This document shows positions 15,401 through 22,178 of a DNA stretch of 60,621 nt, in pieces; within the stretch, counting starts at the first letter, position 1, and every line of letters begins with the position of its first letter. This DNA comes from an uncultured bacterium (GTDB taxonomy: Bacteria; Verrucomicrobiota; Kiritimatiellia; CAIKKV01; CAITUY01). Below the pieces are notes generated by a model, which was not told where the DNA came from, did not search any database, and saw only the letters and a list, made by a program, of their open reading frames with translations. The position numbers and the translations under genes are program-made. The stretch lies in NCBI GenBank assembly GCA_903958395.1, contig CAJBSZ010000346.1, positions 1-60,621 on the forward strand, given 5' to 3'.

Positions 15401-17642
15401 GATAACGGACAGTGGTATTGGTGAGGCCACCCCGGATGGTGGTGCTGGCAGGACCGGCATAGGAATAGGTGGTGATAATCCCCTGCCCGTCCACTGTTGA
15501 GACCAGTCGCCCGGCCAAGTCATAGGTGTTGCTGCTGATCAGTTGCGACAAACCGCCCCCGGCGAGAGTTTCCGTGAGGCGATGGCCAGCGGCGTCATAG
15601 GTGAAACTGGTCACCAAGTCGGTATCATTGCTGGTTGCACTGCGTTTCACGCGGGTAATCATCCGGGCAAGGGAGTCATACCCGTAGGAATACATGACTC
15701 CGTCCGGCCCAATTTCCCATTCCTTCCCGCAACAGTTTTCGCCCCACGAGGCTTCAGTTCTCTCGCCATTGGACTTGAGTGTCAGGATCGGGTGCTGCCA
15801 GTCATCGAAGGTCTTTGCCACCCAGGCCACCCGTTCATAATTGGGGCCACCCTGGCAAACCCAGGTCTCGCTGAGGACTTCCTCCCCCATCGGATCCAAA
15901 ATGCGTGTTTCCTTTGTCGTTTTATCCGCAATACCAAAGGGCTCATTCACCGTTCCATGCACCACCGTCTCGCACCAGTAATTGCCGACTGGACTCGGGG
16001 TAAATGAGGGTGGGATTTCACCGATGGCGGGCTGATAGGTTCCGTACCCATAGGTGAAAGTATCCTGCCGCCCATCAGGGTAAGCCACCGTTTTGACCCG
16101 CCCGATCTGGCAGTTGGCGGTGTTCGTGCCGTAATATGTCGTCACCGTGCGCAGGCTGCTGGCATCGCCATATACCGCCGACGGATTTACGACCTTCTCC
16201 ATCACTTCCTGGTATTCCCGGTTGGCAAGCGTCCGGTAGGCCCGGTAGGTCCGGGCCACCACGGCGCCCAGCACCGATTCCGTCACTGTCCGGGGCTGCT
16301 GGTCGCTCAATCGCGGGCTGTCATTGGGGTCCACCGGCGTAAAATCATAGACTACCCCATGGGCGGCACTGACAGCGGAAGTCAGGACCGAGTCACCCAC
16401 CGGGGCGAGTTCCTTCGTGATTCGTTTCGCGGCATCGTACCCGTAATAACGCCAGCTTCCGTCCGGCTCCACGGCTGTTTCCGTCAATCCCGCTGCATTA
16501 TAGGTGAACCGGTTGGTGAGATTCGCCCCGCCCGGATCCGTCACCCGCAGCGTGACTCCATCCCCGACCGCAAGGGCCTTGATCCGCTCAGTTGTTCGAC
16601 TGACCAGTCCTCCTGAACCATCCTTGACCGAGCGGGTCACCTGCCGTTCCGTCATGGCGTCATTCCACATCGTTTCCTTCGTCTCTTCCCGCATCACATT
16701 GACCCCGTCGCCCGTCGTCATTGCCCAGGTTTGCCCTTCCGAATTGTAGGTGAAGTCATACACCTTCGTCCGGGCACCGATGATTTGCTTCACCAGAAGT
16801 TTCCTGAGCGTCCCGGGCTCCGGGTTCCCAAAGGTCCAAGTCTCGAACGGTTCCGCTTGGGCGATGAGTCGGTAACACCCGTTTGTATCCTTACCGCCAG
16901 TCAATTTGGACAACCCGTAGTATTTCACCGAAAAATGATCATTATCCTCCACCACAATATCCGCCAGCCGACTCGGCAAAAGCACCTGCCTCAGGTTCTG
17001 GCTCGCATCCCGGATCACCTCCACGCCAAGATCCTGATAGGTCTCCTCACGCCCCGAAACCGTCCGATGCAGAATAAGTTGCATGTATTGCGGGGATGCC
17101 TTGTAGGCATTGAACCGGTACAGGTCCCCCTCCTTTGTGTAAAGATCGTAATAGGCAGGTTCCTTTAGAACCGCCCAGCCGTTCGCATCCACCATGAACA
17201 GCCGCAGATTCAGAGCCCACCCCGAATCCGCCACTGGAACGCCGATCGACGCGCCATCGGAAAACTGGAAGGCAAAGGGCACGCCACCCGGATGGATCAG
17301 CGTCACCCGCCGCGGCGCCCCGTCACGGGTAATATCATGCGAGATCCCCTTCATCGCGTATCCCGCCACGAAATTTAATGCCTGCGGCGTGTACGTCGAG
17401 GCCGTCAGAACATCCTCCCCCATCCGGAAGAGAGCCGTCGAGATCGAACTCCCCGGCCGCATCGGCCCCGCCGTGATCTTCACCCAGGCACACCCCGTTC
17501 CCGCTCCGCTACTGTTCGGATCCGGACATTGGCACCCACTGGTGTCCGCCGTATTCTCCGTACACTTGTTGTTGGTGTAAAGATCAGCCCACCCCACCCG
17601 CGATAGCCCACAGCAGAGCAACACCAAGCCAACAATCCGCAT
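12417..17642 (-). CDS. RHS/YD-repeat exported protein with variable C-terminal tip
   Basis: 1741 residues from the ATG at 17642, chosen because it begins a good signal peptide (MRIVGLVLLCCGLSRVGWA) preceded by GGGTGG; the frame extends 30 codons further up, but those encode the repeated remnant at 17668-17775. A Cys-rich segment follows the signal peptide. Residues to about 320 form an N-terminal domain shared with the RHS protein at 1-4928. YD repeats (YDAAGHR, YDLAGR, YDSLGQ) run to about 1600. The core ends with YYGYRYYVPEIGRW and SRDPIGE (about 1604) and DHLGL (about 1631). The last 107 residues, rich in Trp and Pro with a CSGC motif, do not resemble the other RHS protein and I do not recognise them. 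A secreted polymorphic effector is possible. Confidence 0.9.
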   Translation of the reverse strand: MRIVGLVLLCCGLSRVGWADLYTNNKCTENTADTSGCQCPDPNSSGAGTGCAWVKITAGPMRPGSSISTALFRMGEDVLTASTYTPQALNFVAGYAMKGISHDITRDGAPRRVTLIHPGGVPFAFQFSDGASIGVPVADSGWALNLRLFMVDANGWAVLKEPAYYDLYTKEGDLYRFNAYKASPQYMQLILHRTVSGREETYQDLGVEVIRDASQNLRQVLLPSRLADIVVEDNDHFSVKYYGLSKLTGGKDTNGCYRLIAQAEPFETWTFGNPEPGTLRKLLVKQIIGARTKVYDFTYNSEGQTWAMTTGDGVNVMREETKETMWNDAMTERQVTRSVKDGSGGLVSRTTERIKALAVGDGVTLRVTDPGGANLTNRFTYNAAGLTETAVEPDGSWRYYGYDAAKRITKELAPVGDSVLTSAVSAAHGVVYDFTPVDPNDSPRLSDQQPRTVTESVLGAVVARTYRAYRTLANREYQEVMEKVVNPSAVYGDASSLRTVTTYYGTNTANCQIGRVKTVAYPDGRQDTFTYGYGTYQPAIGEIPPSFTPSPVGNYWCETVVHGTVNEPFGIADKTTKETRILDPMGEEVLSETWVCQGGPNYERVAWVAKTFDDWQHPILTLKSNGERTEASWGENCCGKEWEIGPDGVMYSYGYDSLARMITRVKRSATSNDTDLVTSFTYDAAGHRLTETLAGGGLSQLISSNTYDLAGRLVSTVDGQGIITTYSYAGPASTTIRGGLTNTTVRYLSGQWKATLKNGVIKTAYDYGVSTNGTQWSKAFTGPSGTNSPMWSKTTTDLLGRTVKEEKPGFPALSGVEGGDYLLATIYSYNTKGQLTSTTQQPNNSTTLNEYNELGEQIRSGLDVNTNGVLDLAGPDRVTESASWFEQDGAGNYWQCRALILYAGNNSATPTTNSVQKTRLTGFSQISNCASEMVAVDTLGNSTISRNYVNRANKAVTQTVIYPDSTNAATQVTINGQLTSSTSKTGVQTAYACDPLGRQTCVSSGGSRSVATVSHYNDNGQIDWTMDAASNRTSFIFDDLGRRVQVTDALSNSTFTTYDAEGRTLATWGATYPVAYDYDAYGRMTAMYTLRDSSLVISNYSSFLTHISSFDRTTWLYDQATGLLTNKLYSDNKGPAYTYTADGKLLTRIWARGVVTTYNYDSLGQLTNISYSDGTPCITFAYDRLGRQTTITDGTGTRTFTYNDALQLVSETNTQSILTYASDTLGRPAGFSSGRANPPDEPSYSVRYGYDLVGRFLQVDADLRAASLSPQNFHYGYLAGSDLIQSVQETNTGFNVVRSYEPNRNLIASITNGFGGVSLHRFDYANDEIGRRVKRADVDISTVISNLFAYNMRSELEDVAMGTNSFNYRYDPIGNRRTATNNAEAMSYAANSLNQYSAISNQQSQILPAYDADGNIVALRSLGEGGGGYKDWTFVWDAENRLVLASNANTVISNSYDYMSRRVSKTTQQLNSPATETRFLYQGWAMIAESTASSTNSYVYGLDLSGTAQGAGTIGGLLSLTTQQPSNSTTAFYCYDANGNVTDLFGTNGQFLAQYQFDPYGNTISKTGALADVNPFRFSTKYLDAETGLYYYGYRYYVPEIGRWASRDPIGEKFDINIIAFCINNPIDVCDHLGLVATIVLGPKHCSGCEQLVVSEDILSTHWEIWWYPIIPTRTPPGLPPPSPRSFSTVTSHIQITECVSIWAILLRTDFTINASNYHWFPAPLIAVEFDKMETTTYVWY
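13054..13083. repeat. In-frame GTTGTTGAGTTGCTAGG-type repeat
   Basis: Read as TTQQPSNSTT between GGLLSL and AFYCYDANGN. The first RHS gene has only SVMRNGT at this place, so the repeat looks inserted. Confidence 0.6.
13217..13249. repeat. In-frame GTTGAGTTGTTGAGTTG repeat
   Basis: Read as TTQQLNSPATE after SRRVSK. The first RHS gene has IVSGVTNN here. This is the same motif family as 13054-13083. Confidence 0.6.
13367..13395. repeat. In-frame CCTTCGCCAAGGCTACGG repeat
   Basis: A short hairpin-forming run, read on the minus strand as ALRSLGEGGGG between YDADGNI and KDWTFVWDAENR. The first RHS gene reads YDLDGNLTNDGC here and lacks it. From memory, runs of this kind recur as REP-like units in some environmental genomes. 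Confidence 0.6.
13427..13453. repeat. In-frame ATTTGAGATTGCTGATTTGAG repeat
   Basis: Read as ISNQQSQI. The same run is at the same place in the first RHS gene (713-737), so it predates the duplication. Confidence 0.55.
15096..15131. repeat. In-frame GTTGTTGGGTTGCTGGGTTG repeat
   Basis: Read as TTQQPNNSTTLN. It is shared with 2386-2418 at the homologous position of the first RHS gene. Confidence 0.6.
15187..15208. repeat. In-frame CCCTTCGACTCCGCTCAGGG repeat
   Basis: A short palindromic run read as PALSGVEGG between EEKPGF and DYLLATIYSYN. The first RHS gene reads EKPGYGGAVVATTYSYN, so about eight residues were added. This motif is familiar to me as a widespread dispersed repeat; a genome-wide count would settle it. 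Confidence 0.65.
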
Positions 17643-17667
17643 CACCACCCGAAATGTCTCGTTATGT

Positions 17668-17775
17668 GTCAATTCTTGTTCTCCAACATCATTTATTTGC
17701 CAGGCACCTTGTTCGCCGAGATTTATGCCCAACGACTATTTTGCAATTTACAGTCCCGTTAGGGTTTCCTCACTA
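17668..17775 (-). repeat. Copy of decayed cassette-flanking module
   Basis: About 105 bases align with 11488-11596 (shared blocks include TGTCAATTCTTGT and GGCACCTTG). On the minus strand one frame reads EQGAWQINDVGEQELT, which looks like part of an extracellular domain, broken upstream by stops. It lies directly before the signal peptide of the RHS gene. Confidence 0.5.
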
Positions 17776-17788
17776 AACTACGGACTTT

Positions 17789-18352
17789 TCACGGCACGAC
17801 TAGACCTGACCCTACTCCCCCAAGTTCGGCCGCACTAATTGTGTACCGGCAGGCCTTGACGCAAGCATTTGACACCAACCTCGGATCCTGCACCAAGAAA
17901 ATATCTGCGCCCGCAAAAATTACAAGGGCATCATCCACTTCTATGCTGCGGATTTGAGCGACACAGTTACTCGTAACGGCATGTCGAGCAAACTGCAGAG
18001 CCAAGCCCCGGCATGACTTGTCGGGAACATAATCTACGCTTGCCATAATCTGCAAAAAGACACGCCGATCATACCTAACGATATAGTCAACGTTACGAAT
18101 ATAGTAGTTCGTCTCACCAATTCGCCACTCGACGTTGCGGTCAACCGGAATGCGCACAGAGCTGGGCACTTTGTTGCAAGACACAATCAAACTAAAGATG
18201 GAGACAAGCCAGAGAACATTTCCAGCACTAGTGACAATCGTTGTCCAGACCCATTGTGAATGTGATCTAGGTTCCCAAAACAGATTCTTAAACCATCGTT
18301 GTGTTGTCATTTTGCCCCAAAGACATATTGGATTGATGTCTTCATTCTGCAT
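17789..18352 (-). CDS. Unknown small membrane protein or lipoprotein
   Basis: Up to 187 residues; I do not recognise the family. A hydrophobic stretch (NVLWLVSIFSLIVSC) ends in a plausible lipobox, IVSC, though the N-region is long for a lipoprotein. The first ATG (18352) has no spaced ribosome site because it lies inside the tail of the truncated TSP3 frame, so an inner ATG at 18310 (MTTQRWFKN) may be the true start. The mature part is basic to neutral with three cysteines. It sits between the broken TSP3 copy and the second RHS gene, where the other cassette carries its HEAT-repeat gene, but no similarity to that protein is visible. Confidence 0.5.
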   Translation of the reverse strand: MQNEDINPICLWGKMTTQRWFKNLFWEPRSHSQWVWTTIVTSAGNVLWLVSIFSLIVSCNKVPSSVRIPVDRNVEWRIGETNYYIRNVDYIVRYDRRVFLQIMASVDYVPDKSCRGLALQFARHAVTSNCVAQIRSIEVDDALVIFAGADIFLVQDPRLVSNACVKACRYTISAAELGGVGSGLVVP

Positions 18353-18834
18353 CTCCGGTTATGGCGCGTGAAGGTCCGGCTCGTCACCCCGCCCCCGCCT
18401 GAAATCAGGTTGTTGAAAAGGTTTGAGGTGAAAACGGGCTCGTCCGGGGTGTTTGTCCCCGGGAACTCATAGAGATCCAGCAGCAGGGTGGCATTGCTAT
18501 GATCCACATAATCGAGCCGCATCAGGGCATTATTGGTGAGGAAGGACAGGTCCACGTCAATGTTGAGTGAGGATTCATTCGTGTCCCCCTCCTCCACCAC
18601 CCAGGCGGGAAGATTGGTATCCCAGGCGCCGCCGATCTTGAATGCCGACACCATCCAGGACGGCCACGGCGAAAACAGAACATCGTCATTGCTGACACAG
18701 GATGATTCGCCCCACGGAATCCAGGCATCGGTGACGGCATCACTGGAAAAACCTTCCGCCCTGGAGAGAGGAATGTAACTCAAGAGGAACAAGGGGAGTG
18801 TTGAGCAAATTAATCTCCAATTTTTCATGATCAT
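18307..18834 (-). pseudogene. Truncated N-terminal copy of the TSP3/LamG protein
   Basis: The first about 156 residues closely match the start of the 1847-residue protein at 5797-11340. Both have a signal peptide, then AVTDAWIPWG(D/E)S, FSPWP.WMVSAFKIGGAW and YVDHSNATL. The match ends exactly after GGGGVTSRTFT. The full protein then continues IPFGLYTNATGI, while this copy runs into RHNRRCRMKTSIQYVFGAK and stops. The frame starts at GTG 18837, ATG 18834 or ATG 18828. The sharp junction suggests deletion or recombination that removed about 1670 codons and replaced them with the unknown gene downstream. A short secreted product is still possible because signal peptide and first domain are intact. 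Confidence 0.75.
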
Positions 18835-19062
18835 CACTCAACAATGGTAAAAACTCGAGCCTTCATCCGCCGCCCTACAGACTACGGAAATAAGAGTCCT
18901 TTGATAGCGGAGAAACCGGGAGCATGCAAGCTTCATTGCTTAAGATAAGCTTTTTTTAACTGGCTTGACATCCGCGCCGGATTTCCCCACCTTTTGAGCT
19001 TTATTGAAGCAATCGGTCAGGTCTGATTTGTCCGGAAACCCAAGCATCACGAGGAAAAGCTA

Positions 19063-20430
19063 ATGACACCATCGTCCGCGCCCATCGTCCCGAAAGAGAA
19101 CCGTCTCGCGTTCATTCTCATCGCCTCGTGCTTCGGCTTGTGGGGTATGATGAACATGATCACGGACACGCTCGTTCCCGCCGTCCAGAAGATCTTCAGT
19201 ATTTCCACCGAACAATCCTCGTACATCCAGGTCGTCAACTACGCCTCGTATGCGTTGCTGGCCTTTCCCGCCTCCCTGCTGATCAAGCGGTTCAGCTATA
19301 AAACCGGCGTGCTGGTTGGCCTCTGCCTCCTGAGCGTCGGCGCCTTGGGATTTGTGCCCGCCGGCACCACCCAAGTGTTCTCCCCGCTCCTGCTCACCAT
19401 CGGCATTATGGCCTGCGGCCTCTCCGTGCTGGAGACCAGTTGCAACCCCTATGTGATCGCGATGGGCCCCGAAGAAACCGCCGTCCGCCGCCTCAACCTG
19501 GCCCAGACGATCAACCCCATCGGCTGTCTGCTCGGACTGTTCGTGGCCAAGTATCTCATCCTGAGCAACCTCAACCACGCCGAAGCCGCCGAGCGCGCCA
19601 CCTGGACCCTCGAGCAGAAAAGCAAGGTCCTGACGCATGAGCTGTTCTATCTCGCACTCCCCTACGCCATTCTGGTGGCGGTCGTCATCGGCATCATCGT
19701 CACATTGTTCATCCGCAAGATGCCCGAAGGCCGGGACACCGAGCACACCCCGCATGTGTGGGTCTCCATCAAGCGCCTTCTGGCCAACCGCCGTTATGCC
19801 TCGGGCGTGGTCACCCAATTCTTCTATGTCGGACTCCAGGTGGCCATCTGGACCTTCATCATCAAGTACACCCGCGAGGCGGCCATCTTCACCGTCAGCG
19901 CCGACGGAAAATCCATCATCCCCGGCATGATTGAAGCTGACGCCTGGTACAGCTTGATGATTTCCATGGTGGTCTTTACCCTGGGCCGCATGGTCTGCAC
20001 CGCGCTCATGAAGAAGATCAATCCCGCCTCCATGATGGCTACGCTGGCCGTCATCGGTATCGGGCTCACCATCGGCGCCATTCTCCTGCCCGGCTACGCA
20101 GGCGTCGCCAGCCTCATCCTCGTCTCCGCCTGCATGTCGCTGATGTTCCCTACCATCTACGGCATCGCCCTGCGCAACCTGGGCCCGGAAGTGAAGCTGG
20201 GCGCGTCCGGACTGATCATGGCCATTCTCGGCGGCTCCGCCGGCTCGTTCGCCCAGGGCAGGCTCATTGATGTCTTCCAGAACTCCGGCCTGCGTGCCGA
20301 TGTGGCCATCCGATATTCGTTCATCGTGCCCATCGTCTGCCTGGTGGTGGTGCTCATTTACGCGCTCAGCTACCGCCGCTTCTGCGCCACGGCGCCGGCG
20401 GGAAATGGCGGCCCCGTCGCCGGTCACTGA
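19063..20430 (+). CDS. fucP: FucP-type sugar:H+ symporter (MFS)
   Basis: A 455-residue major facilitator of the fucose:H+ symporter (FHS) family with about 12 membrane helices. Diagnostic stretches are FGLWGMMNMITDTLVP in helix 1, FPASLLIKRFSYKTG, LETSCNPYV in helix 4 and LNLAQTINPIG. E. coli FucP moves L-fucose with a proton; other members take galactose, glucose or N-acetylglucosamine, so the substrate is open. The ATG has GAGGAAAAGCTA upstream. A fucose mutarotase (FucU) gene lies 370 bases beyond it on the opposite strand, which supports fucose or a related deoxy sugar. The gene is transcribed away from the TSP3 remnant. Confidence 0.88.
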   Translation: MTPSSAPIVPKENRLAFILIASCFGLWGMMNMITDTLVPAVQKIFSISTEQSSYIQVVNYASYALLAFPASLLIKRFSYKTGVLVGLCLLSVGALGFVPAGTTQVFSPLLLTIGIMACGLSVLETSCNPYVIAMGPEETAVRRLNLAQTINPIGCLLGLFVAKYLILSNLNHAEAAERATWTLEQKSKVLTHELFYLALPYAILVAVVIGIIVTLFIRKMPEGRDTEHTPHVWVSIKRLLANRRYASGVVTQFFYVGLQVAIWTFIIKYTREAAIFTVSADGKSIIPGMIEADAWYSLMISMVVFTLGRMVCTALMKKINPASMMATLAVIGIGLTIGAILLPGYAGVASLILVSACMSLMFPTIYGIALRNLGPEVKLGASGLIMAILGGSAGSFAQGRLIDVFQNSGLRADVAIRYSFIVPIVCLVVVLIYALSYRRFCATAPAGNGGPVAGH

Positions 20431-20468
20431 CCGACGTAGAGCCCTTATGACCACAAGGTCCCCGTGGC

Positions 20469-20774
20469 CTATTCCACAATCGTCGGGACCATGATCAGGT
20501 CGGCGCTGTGTTGGGGAGCATTCTTCAGCATGACGTCACGGTCGAGGCCGGGACGCACGATATCCTCACGAAAGACGTTGTGAATCGGAGCGGCATGGGC
20601 CATGGGCTCAACCCCCTCGACGTCCAAATCCCGGAGCTGGTTGAAATGGGCCACAATGTGATCCAACTGCCCCTGGAATTCGGCCGCTTCCGAATCTGTA
20701 ATGGCCAGGCGCGCCAGGTTGGCGACATACCGGACATCCATCTGCTTGGCTGTATTGGTTTTATCCTGACTCAC
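20469..20774 (-). CDS. gatC: Asp-tRNA(Asn)/Glu-tRNA(Gln) amidotransferase subunit C
   Basis: A 101-residue protein matching GatC throughout: VRYVANLARLAI near the N-terminus, then LDHIVAHFNQL and VEGVEPMAHA, and a C-terminal NAPQHSADLIMVPTIVE. GatC is the small belt subunit that stabilises GatA/GatB, which amidate misacylated tRNAs. The start is GTG at 20774, chosen for the GGGGGAG six bases before it; a GTG five codons up lacks such a site. gatC normally sits with gatA and gatB. Here its neighbours are FucU upstream and the convergent FucP downstream, so gatA and gatB must lie elsewhere. Confidence 0.9.
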   Translation of the reverse strand: MSQDKTNTAKQMDVRYVANLARLAITDSEAAEFQGQLDHIVAHFNQLRDLDVEGVEPMAHAAPIHNVFREDIVRPGLDRDVMLKNAPQHSADLIMVPTIVE

Positions 20775-20799
20775 AACAGTCTCCCCCACCCCTGTAGCC

Positions 20800-21231
20800 T
20801 CAGCAGGGCGTTACGCCCTTTTTAAGAATGATATTGCCGTACTTAGCCGTCTCGCTGGTCATCACCACAGCGAAAGCATCCTTGGCCCTGTCATAGAAGG
20901 CAAATCGATCAATCCGGGCAATGGCCGGCGTCTTCGGGGCATGCCGGTCAACCGAGGCGCGATAACCCTTCTCCACCTTGGGATCAAGTTTATCCCCCGA
21001 AACAGCCGCCATCATGACCAGGGGAGAATCCACATAACTATCTAACTCGAACACAGGCAAAATGGCATCAATCAGGTCTGCCACTTTCAAACCATCCGCC
21101 CGGATGACGCGCTTACCGAATGTTTCACCGGGGAAATGAGCATCGGCCAGGACAATTTCATCACCATGCCCCATACGGCACAGCACGGAGAGCAATTCGG
21201 GACTCAACAACGGTGACAAGCCTTTTAACAT
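20800..21231 (-). CDS. fucU: FucU/RbsD-family sugar mutarotase
   Basis: A 143-residue RbsD/FucU protein. It begins [33 protein letters not shown], the typical first part with the catalytic-region GHGD and D.HFP, and contains [21 protein letters not shown]. These enzymes interconvert alpha and beta anomers of fucose (FucU) or pyran/furan forms of ribose (RbsD). The ELD..V and FYDRAK.AFAVV segments fit FucU better. A good ribosome site (GAAGGAGAATCATC) precedes the ATG. It is followed after 25 bases by gatC and is near the FucP-type transporter, which fits uptake and anomer conversion of fucose. Confidence 0.88.
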   Translation of the reverse strand: MLKGLSPLLSPELLSVLCRMGHGDEIVLADAHFPGETFGKRVIRADGLKVADLIDAILPVFELDSYVDSPLVMMAAVSGDKLDPKVEKGYRASVDRHAPKTPAIARIDRFAFYDRAKDAFAVVMTSETAKYGNIILKKGVTPC

Positions 21232-21299
21232 GATGATTCTCCTTCGGAATTAAAAAGTTCGGGTTTTATAAACTGATCCCGATCCCTAATCAATGGTAA

Positions 21300-22073
21300 T
21301 CAGACGGTCAATTTCAGGCCGTCGCAGGCAAGATAAACCGAGGGCGGCAGGATTTCCTGAGTTTCCTCATGATCCAGGTCGTGACAGATATGGGTCAGAT
21401 AGGATCGTTTGGCGCCAATGCGTCCCAACAAATCCAACGCCGCCTTGACCGTCAGATGGGTGGGATGGTTGCGATGCCGCAGACCGTCCAGAATCATCAC
21501 ATCCACCCCCGCCAATCGCTCTACGGTCGAGTCGGGCATCTCTTTGCAATCCGGCACATAACCAATCGAGTGCCCCTCCCATTCGAGGCGGTACCCATAG
21601 GTTTCAGTCCGCCCATGGAGAACCGGTAGGGCTTCAACCTTGACTGGCCCCGCCATGAAGACGCCAGCCATTGTGCAAAAGGTAAGTCTCGGACGGAACA
21701 CCCCGGGCTCTGGGACAGTCTGGTCGACATAGGTAAAGATCCGCTTCAAATCGGCAATAGCGCCTGCAGATCCATAAACGGGAATCATGGTGCCCTGAAT
21801 GGTGTTGAACCGGCGGATGTCATCAAGTCCGAAAATATGGTCGGCATGGGAATGGGTAATCAGAACGGCATCAATCCGGGGAACCCGGTAGGCCAGAACC
21901 TGCTCCCGAAAATCCATGGAGGTATCAATGACGATATGGAATCCACCCGCCTCAACATAAATGCTGGATCGCCGCCTGTGATTGCGGGAATCCGGGGACT
22001 GGCAAACGGTGCAGTCGCACCCGATCACCGGGATTCCCACTGAAGTTCCTGTGCCTAAAAATGTAACCTTCAT
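21300..22073 (-). CDS. MBL-fold metal-dependent hydrolase (PhnP-like)
   Basis: 257 residues from the ATG at 22073 (MKVTFLGTGTSVGIP); the frame extends 15 codons up but without matching family sequence. Metal-binding motifs are THSHADHIFGLDD (HxHxDH), VLHGR, PDCKEM and LTHICHDLDH. A Cys pair early on (CDCTVCQS) is typical of PhnP-like proteins, where it binds structural zinc. PhnP is a cyclic phosphodiesterase; other members act in pyrroloquinoline (PqqB-like) or tRNA processing contexts. No phn genes are nearby, so I name the fold and not the substrate. It is probably read separately from fucU, since 68 bases divide them. Confidence 0.85.
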   Translation of the reverse strand: MKVTFLGTGTSVGIPVIGCDCTVCQSPDSRNHRRRSSIYVEAGGFHIVIDTSMDFREQVLAYRVPRIDAVLITHSHADHIFGLDDIRRFNTIQGTMIPVYGSAGAIADLKRIFTYVDQTVPEPGVFRPRLTFCTMAGVFMAGPVKVEALPVLHGRTETYGYRLEWEGHSIGYVPDCKEMPDSTVERLAGVDVMILDGLRHRNHPTHLTVKAALDLLGRIGAKRSYLTHICHDLDHEETQEILPPSVYLACDGLKLTV

Positions 22074-22120
22074 ACACCCGCATGGAACCACACCCGGTTC
22101 AGGGTTGTCAATGGACACTC

Positions 22121-22156
22121 AGAAAAAAGAAACCCCGGCATGTTTCCATACCGGGG
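22121..22156 (-). terminator. Rho-independent terminator after hppA
   Basis: On the minus strand CCCCGGTATG, a GAAA loop and CATGCCGGGG form a 10-bp stem (one G-U pair), followed by TTTCTTTTTT. It lies 23 bases after the hppA stop. Confidence 0.9.
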
Positions 22157-22178
22157 GGGTGCAAGAATCAGAGGCCTA

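Noticed and set aside
18965..18995. TTGACA upstream of fucP as a promoter
   Set aside because: No -10 element lies at a proper distance, so I do not call it.
19060..20454. Long minus-strand frame of 464 codons
   Set aside because: It is antisense to the clear FucP-type transporter and is Gly/Asp/His-rich without family sense, as expected from a GC-rich shadow frame.
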